From NCBI GenBank assembly GCA_958496175.1, contig OY292278.1:47616001-47680000 (forward strand): a DNA stretch of 64,000 bases, written 5' to 3'. This stretch comes from Sisyra terminalis (taxonomy: Eukaryota; Arthropoda; Insecta; Neuroptera; Sisyridae). The notes below the pieces were generated by a model. It made no database searches, was not told the origin of the DNA, and saw only the letters and a list, made by a program, of their open reading frames with translations. The position numbers were made by a program, and so were the translations under genes. Positions 57,931 to 64,000 of the stretch are shown here, piece by piece (position 1 is the stretch's first letter; the number at the start of each line of letters is the position of its first letter).

Positions 57931-58725
57931 GACTGATTAAAAAAAAAATGATTTTTTTTTCTTAATTTTATCGAAAATATTGGTGGGAATGACAACAAAA
58001 ATCCTGTGAAAGTTTAAGCACTTTGGAATTTTATAGCTCACAATGGTGACAATATTTCGGAATGACCAAGGTATATTCAGGTATAAAATTAAACGATCTA
58101 TAAAAAAGGTCTCGTACAAGTTTTTGATATATTTATTCCTTCAAAAGTTATTAGAGGTCAAAGTTGAACTAAAGAGAAATTTTAATATTTTTTCAATTTT
58201 TTGACACAACCATCAACTATGAGAAAATTTTACAGAACATTTTTTGTAGAGCACTTTTTTTTCTATAATTTATTTTTATAAAAGTTTTTGATATTTTCAC
58301 AGATCCTAAGTTATTTGCATTAAAATGAAAATTCCCTGAATTATTATATTTTTAACATAAAAATCTTTCTTTTATTTTATTTAAATAACTTAAGACCTGT
58401 GAAAAATATCAAAAACTTTTATAGAGATAAGTTATACGAAAAAAAGTACCCTACAAAATGTTTCATAAAATTTTCTCATAAAATTGATGGTGCGTCAAAA
58501 AATTGAAAAAAATATTTAAATTTCTCTTTAGTTCAACTTTGACCTCGAATAACTTTTGAAGGAATAAATATATCAAAAATTTGTAAGACCACATTTTTTG
58601 TAGATCGTTTAATTTATTACAAGAATATACCTTGGTCATTCCGAAATATTGTCACCAACGTGAACTATAAAATTCTAAAGTGCAAGAGAATATTATTCCC
58701 ATGTTATTTAAATGGAAAATTGATA
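57931..58725. mobile_element. Palindromic MITE family P1, right end truncated
   Basis: Left end GACTGATTAAAAAAAAAATG; arms share TTATAGCTCACAATGGTGAC and AAGGTATATTCAGG-type blocks with the complement on the right. Breaks off at about 58725 before the outer part of the right arm. The CTCTTAATATTAA segment is deleted from the left arm. Confidence 0.65.
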
Positions 58726-59807
58726 TTTCACATCATCACAAAACAGTTACGGAGTGATCCAAACTACTTTATGACCACTGAAGAAGCTTGCTTAGCAATC
58801 GAAATACGTATCTGGGCAATACGTCACGAATATTATTTTTTTTGAACTTCTGTTGAAATTTATGTTTATGGTATGATATTAATATATTAATATATTAAAT
58901 AATACTACATAAATTGGACCGCAATATATCCGTTATATTGTATACACAGTGAGTTCTTAATGTTAGTTCCCTTTGCTATTATATCAGTTGGCAGTCTTTT
59001 TGTAATGCCTGCTTTATGAAATATAAAAAAACTTTTTGCAATCTGATTACATTACTCTTTTTAAAACGCATACTTTTGGTATTCTATTTCCAGCAATTCT
59101 AGGATTTTTTTGCAGTATATTCCTGCTTCTTTTGTATCATATTTATGTAGCTATATGGAATAAACTGAGCTTTCATTAATTCCAATTGGACTATTTTGTG
59201 GTCCAGGAAATACCCACGAGTTCTTCTAAATTTTTAACATCTTTAAAAATTGTAATAGTTAAATTTCTCCACCAATAATAATTTATATTTTTATTTGCAA
59301 ACAACTTATGTCGAAGTATATGCTAATGGTAAGAAAACAAATTTAAATATTTTGGAAGCTATTGATTGTTGAGAGATTTTAATGCCTAATTTTCCATAAA
59401 ATTTTAGTGGAAAAAAAATGTTTTTAGAACTTAAAATTGTCAATATTGGAAATATTGTGAATCTACTTTAAGATTGAAAAACACTTACAGTTAGAAATGA
59501 TCTCTGTCAATGAAATCCGCAGTTCCACAAATATCCACTGAATCCTGTAACAAAGTAAATTATTCACATTACAAATTAGTTCTCAAAAATGTCAAAAAAA
59601 TGTCTAATGATCATTAAAAACGAACCAAATCTCTATGAAATTGTGGCATCATTTAATTAGTAAAAATGCAACATTAAATAAAGCAATAATGCATATTTTT
59701 TGTAATGCAAATTTAGGTTTATGGTATGATTTTTATATATTATTATATTAAATTATACTACATAAATTGGACCGCAATATATATTCTATATATTGTATAC
59801 ATTATTA
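58726..59807. other. Unassigned region with a short direct repeat
   Basis: CTACATAAATTGGACCGCAATATAT with the preceding TTATGGTATGAT block occurs at 58868-58946 and again at 59717-59800, each next to a P1 element. This suggests a duplicated flank. No gene recognised. Confidence 0.45.
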
Positions 59808-60783
59808 GACTGATTAAAAAAAATGATGATGTTTTTTTCTTAATTATATCAAAAATATTGTTGGGAATGACAAAAAAAATCCTGTGAAAGTTTAAGCTCT
59901 TAAAATTAATATTAAGAGGTGCCGCATCGCAAATTTCGATTTTCCATTTAAATAACATGGGACCAATATTGTCTTGCACTTTGGAATTTTATAGCTCACG
60001 TTGGTGACAATATTTCGGAATGACTAAGGTATATTCTTGTAGAAAATTGAATGATCTACAAAAAAAGTCTGTTACAAGTTTTTGATATATTTGTTCCTTC
60101 AAAAGTTATTCGAGGTCAAAGTTGACCTAAAGAGAAATTTTAATACTTTATGAGAAAATTTTATAGGACATTTTTGTTGAGCACTTTTTTCTATAACTTA
60201 TCTCTATAAATTTTTTTGATATTTTTCATAGGTCCCAAGTTATTTGCATTAAACTGAAAATTCCCTGAAGTATATTTTTAACAAAAAAAAATTTTTTTTT
60301 TATTTTACTTAAATAACTTAGGACCTGTGAAAAATATCAAAAACTTTTATAAGGATCAGTTATAGAAAAAAAAGTGCTCTACAAAAAATAATCTATAAAA
60401 TTTTCTCATAAAATTGATGGTTGCGTCAAAAAATTGAAAAAATATTAAAATTTCTCTTTAGTTTAACTTTGACCTCGAATAACTTGAAGGAATAAATATA
60501 TCAAAAACTTGTTATATCACCTTTTTTGTAGATCGTTCAATTTTCTACAAGAATATACCTTGGTCATTCCGAAATATTGTCACCAACGTGAGCTATAAAA
60601 TTCCAAAGTGCAAGAGAATATTGTACCCATGTTATTTAAATGGAAAATCGAAATTTGCGATGCGGCATCTCTTAATATTAATATGAAGAGCTTAAACTTT
60701 CACAGGATGTTTTTTTGGTCATTCCCAACAATATTTTCGATATAATTAAGAAATAAGAAATTCATCATTTTTTTTAATCAGTC
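59808..60783. mobile_element. Palindromic MITE family P1, complete (976 bp)
   Basis: TA (59806-59807) then GACTGATTAAAAAAAATGAT at the left; ATCATTTTTTTTAATCAGTC then TA (60784-60785) at the right. Nearly the whole element is a fold-back with arms of about 480 bp (GATGCGGCATCTCTTAATAT on the right mirrors ATTAAGAGGTGCCGCATCGC on the left). No coding sequence; the TA target suggests a Tc1/mariner-type source. Confidence 0.8.
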
Positions 60784-62329
60784 TAGTATGTATAGTCTTT
60801 ATACTTTTAACTCCAGCTCGTTACGCTGTTTTAGTATATATCTACTAATTATACATATTCAACTAATTGTTTTTTTAAGCATTGTTATGCTAAAATACTA
60901 ATTTATTTCAATGAAGATTCCTTTTCGGATTTCAATCAAAACTTAGCGTTAATTTCATTGATTAAAATTAAAACCAAACAAAAACTAAGTTCTTATTAAA
61001 ATTCAGGAAAAAATCGCATTTCATCATGGGGGTTGTATGATGACTTGTTGCAAATCTCTCATCCTCGTTCCTCGTCCCACTCCAAATAAATCCATTTCAA
61101 TGTTTTCTTTTTTCCATTGATCAATAATTTATTTATCTGCGCCATGATCGATCGATTTGCTTCTCGTCTCATTCGACTTCATATATTTTTTCCCCATTAA
61201 ATCTCTAAACGAGGAAATTTGTCCCATATCGTTCTTTCTATCCATAAACATCGCGGAATATCGCTCTCGCTCCAAATACAGTGGGACAGTATTGAGGCGA
61301 AATAAAGTAGGAAATGTAACGACCAAAAAAAAAAAAAAAGAAAAAGAAAAAGAAAAAAAATCAACTACGATGGTAAGTTTGAAAACGTCATCGCACAAGA
61401 GAAGAACGGAACGAAAGCGCAGCAAACAAGAGACCCCCTGGTCTACTCGTCAAGCACTTTTTGTCACATTTCATAATGTTTCAGTAAATAATTAAGTAAA
61501 TCATGTTGGAGTCCACACACAGGGGTGGTCTTTTGTTTCATATTTAACCGATACAAATTCCCCACATTACCCTATTTGGTTGAATTGTTTTTGATAAATA
61601 TTCACACAGTTTTTCCGCAAAAGTTCTTGCTTAAATCAATTTTTTTTTAAGTTCTTACCAATACTTGATCCACGCTCTGCTACCATTTCCGGAAAAAGGA
61701 TGTAAATAAATCATATATTTAATATCCTGAAGTTTATCTTTTATTTGCTATGGTTCCAAAGATTTGAGGATCTTCAACAGTAAACGTTACAAAAATCAGA
61801 ACTATAGCAAATTGAAAATAAATAAATCATTTAAACAAATAGAATTCAAGAAAAATGAAATAGAGGAAAAATGGGAACAAAGAATTGTTCTCAAAATCAT
61901 TGTAAATCAAAGCTTATCTTGCATTTATCCAAAGGGTTTAGCAAGGTTTGTATGGGAAAACTACCCCTACAGTTTTTTTTCGATTTAAGCTCCAGGGATC
62001 GTTTTTTTTGCTGAATAAAAAAAAATAGCTAAATTTTCTGCTTTTTATCTCAAACGGAGTTTAAAGTATTACAAAAAAAAAACTTGTTTTTCAATTTTAT
62101 TTATTTATTTAAATATTTTTGGGGAGTCAAATTTAAAATTAATGGCTGGAAATTATTTTTCAAATCAAAAAATATACGCAACTAAAAGCTTCAGAACTTC
62201 AAAGAACTTCTTTTATTAGAATTTAAATATGTTTAATTGTTAAAATTCTCAACCTTTTGTATATATTAGGATGATTCAAAAAATATTAAATTTTTTATTT
62301 TTTCTTGCAAACAGGCTGAAAAGTTTGTT
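60784..62329. other. Unassigned region, about 1.5 kb
   Basis: Overlapping frames at 61129-61425 (minus) and 61157-61495 (plus) share a poly-A/AAG low-complexity core (KKKEKEKEK) and are not supported. The frame at 61764-61988 shows no motif. Confidence 0.4.
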
Positions 62330-62926
62330 GGCTACCGTTTTCCCCTCTTTTAGGGGAGAAATTTTCAAAAACTCTTTCTTATTATATATTTGCATCGTAT
62401 ATGGAAAACATTTATTTTTATAAAAAAACATTTATTTATTTTCAATAACAATAATTGGTTTTCAAATTGTTCTAAATACCGAAAAAAAGTTAGTATGGAA
62501 GATTTTATATTTAAATTGACAGTGAAATATATGGCAAAAAATTGCTACTTTAATGTTTTTCAGCCGAATATATAATTAGTCCAGATCACAACCATTGGTT
62601 CATGAAAAAATAAATTTTAAAAAGTTTGATTGTTGAAAAACGAACCAAAATTTAAAATCGCCTATTTGGTATAAGTACTACATAAGTATTAAACTTTCAT
62701 ACTAATTTAGTGAAATGACGTTATTTAAAATGTTGTTATGAAAATGATTTAAAAAAAACATTTATATTTTATTTCTTAATATAATTTTAGATAAAAAATT
62801 TTAATATTAACAACACTTTGATTATTAAATTTAAAATTTTGATTGTTGATTAACTCTACATTATCTCATATTAAACATTTTATTGAGATAAAACCTTTAG
62901 TTGTGAATGCAACGGGCAACTACTAG
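62330..62926 (+). mobile_element. Helitron-like element, 3' end intact
   Basis: The interior matches 38290-38740; the last ~350 bp match 17790-18120, ending AACGGGCAACTACTAG before a host T. A TTGTGAATGCAA near-palindrome precedes the end. The 5' terminus was not found. The frame 62390-62575 lies in the repeat and is rejected. Confidence 0.55.
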
Positions 62927-63229
62927 TGAATATATATAATATCGGTTATTAAATTTGAATAAAAAAAAATATCTCCTGATTATTTTGATAGGAAATTTAT
63001 AGTAAAAGAAAACGAAGTTTTATTGTTCCGATATGTTAAATAACTTTGGCATGAAAGAATTTTCAAGATATAGAAGTCTCGAAAAAAAAACCTATACCCT
63101 AGTAAATTATCATTCTTTAAACGATAGGTTTGGTCGGTTATTATTTTTTTTTCAAGCCTAGCGGTTTTCTTCAAAGCCAAATCTCACACAAGGCCAGAAG
63201 ATTAAAATTTGGCCTCAGTGAAATATTTT
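62927..63229. other. Unassigned AT-rich DNA
   Basis: A minus-strand 66-codon frame has no recognised motif. Confidence 0.4.
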
Positions 63230-63359
63230 GGTTGACCACTTCAACGGTGGCAGTCTGATAACAGTGGGGTACCTCGCGGGGGGTCATTGTGAGGGAGGAA
63301 AGCCGTCCACATCCCTCGAACAACATCCTCAGTTTGCAGATGGGAGGATAATTGGTTCA
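63230..63359 (+). other. Candidate host exon (weak)
   Basis: A G+C-richer stretch in otherwise AT-rich DNA has an open frame containing ITVGYLAGGHCEGG and FADGRIIGS, followed at 63360 by a consensus donor GTGAGT. A possible acceptor (GATAACAG) precedes VGYLAG. The VGYLtG...GR.I.Ga pattern recalls the start of ANF-receptor-type ectodomains, for example receptor guanylyl cyclases. The similarity is short and from memory of the family pattern only, and no second exon is visible in the window. It could also be chance. Confidence 0.25.
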
Positions 63360-64000
63360 GTGAGTCAGCATAAAAATACTTTTAATTGGATGATCAGCTA
63401 CCGAACTCAAATTGAGAATGAAAGTGCAACAAAAAAAAAAAATCCGACAACAAAGCCACCAACTTAATGTGCAACAAAGAAACGTAAAAATTTAAATATA
63501 GACGTGTAACAACGGCAAAAAAATCAACTAGTGTAGTAGTAGTAGTAGTAGTAATAATCGTAGATTTATTTTCAATTTTTTTTGCCATATAAAATCGATT
63601 GCCGATATCAATCTTATGTGCGCACAATTGATCGTCGTTAATTAATCGTTAGATCGTTTTAATTGACAATTACAGTTTTTGAATTTTCGCGCAACATCGC
63701 ATAATGATGTTCATAAACAATGCCATTTTTCTTTTTCGATTAACATTGAATTTTATTGGAGGTTTTTTTTTTTTTTCGTTCTCCACGTCGATCGTTTATT
63801 TCGTTAATTTATATTGTTGAGAAGAGAGAGAGAGAGAGGCAGGGAAACGAAGGAGTTGGTAGACGTAAATAAAATTGAACGCATAGTTGTTGGATGTCGT
63901 ACCATTTACGGCCATCATCACGACCAAGAAAATCAAGAAATAAAGAAGAAACCGCTAAAAGAGTTGCAATTTGTTTGGACAAATACATTTCAAGAATACT
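63360..64000. repeat. Microsatellite-bearing terminal region
   Basis: A (GTA)n run lies at 63533-63552 and a (GA)n run at 63820-63838. The frames on both strands around 63394-63627 are shadows of the trinucleotide repeat. If 63230-63359 is an exon, this is the start of its intron. Confidence 0.5.

Noticed and set aside
61157..61495. 112-codon plus ORF with a Lys/Glu-rich centre
   Set aside because: Driven by an A/AAG low-complexity run; an opposing frame of similar length exists and there is no domain.
1..64000. CRISPR array or bacterial operon signals
   Set aside because: Tandem repeats found are Helitron ends and microsatellites without spacers; introns and retroelements show eukaryotic DNA.

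Overview
This is a strongly AT-rich window of eukaryotic, almost certainly insect, nuclear DNA. The signs are 53 to 112 nt GT-AG introns, many Helitrons with the 5'-TC / CTAG-3' ends common in insects, jockey-type non-LTR retrotransposons, Penelope-like elements, hAT and TA-flanked MITEs, and a cluster of tetraspanin genes. The order cannot be fixed from the sequence. There is no prokaryotic signal, no CRISPR array and no convincing functional tRNA or rRNA gene.

The only clear host genes are five tandem copies of a tetraspanin gene, all on the + strand, at about 11.2-12.2, 21.3-22.3, 26.6-27.5, 29.6-30.6 and 32.2-32.9 kb. Each has four coding exons joined in phase 0. Exon 1 encodes TM1, the small loop and TM2. 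Exon 2 encodes TM3 and the first part of the large extracellular loop. Exon 3 carries the CCG, P-x-SCC, C and GC cysteines and the start of TM4. Exon 4 is a short conserved tail. Four copies are intact by eye (227, 252, 227 and 232 aa) and the fifth is a pseudogene. Introns and flanks are nearly identical between copies while the coding exons are strongly diverged. This is the most interesting biology in the window, because it suggests diversifying selection on the proteins or conversion of the non-coding parts.

The genes sit in complex segmental duplications. A 5' module (9.5-10.8 and 27.9-29.2 kb) holds a Penelope GIY-YIG remnant. A 3' module (12.3-14.5, 23.5-24.8 and 30.7-32.0 kb) carries a small hAT MITE and CCTGG-rich DNA. 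Genes 3 and 5 instead share a different 3' flank with a hammerhead-like motif. Two Helitrons (22.4-23.5 and 24.8-26.4 kb) interrupt the array, and the other copies preserve their empty target sites exactly.

Region by region: 0-9.5 kb is Helitron and retrotransposon debris. 9.5-33 kb is the tetraspanin array. 33.3-36.7 kb is a large fold-back element split by a pogo-like transposon that still encodes a psq-type helix-turn-helix. 36.7-43 kb is mostly unassigned. 43.2-47.8 kb holds two dead jockey-like elements, followed by a TIR element at 48 kb. 50.5-53.7 kb has Penelope pieces (an inverted terminal repeat pair, and RT plus GIY-YIG). 54.3-56.4 kb is a Helitron with a replicase zinc-finger remnant. 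57.9-60.8 kb has long palindromic MITEs. At 63.3 kb there is one weak candidate host exon. Apart from the tetraspanins, nearly everything recognisable is mobile DNA in various states of decay.
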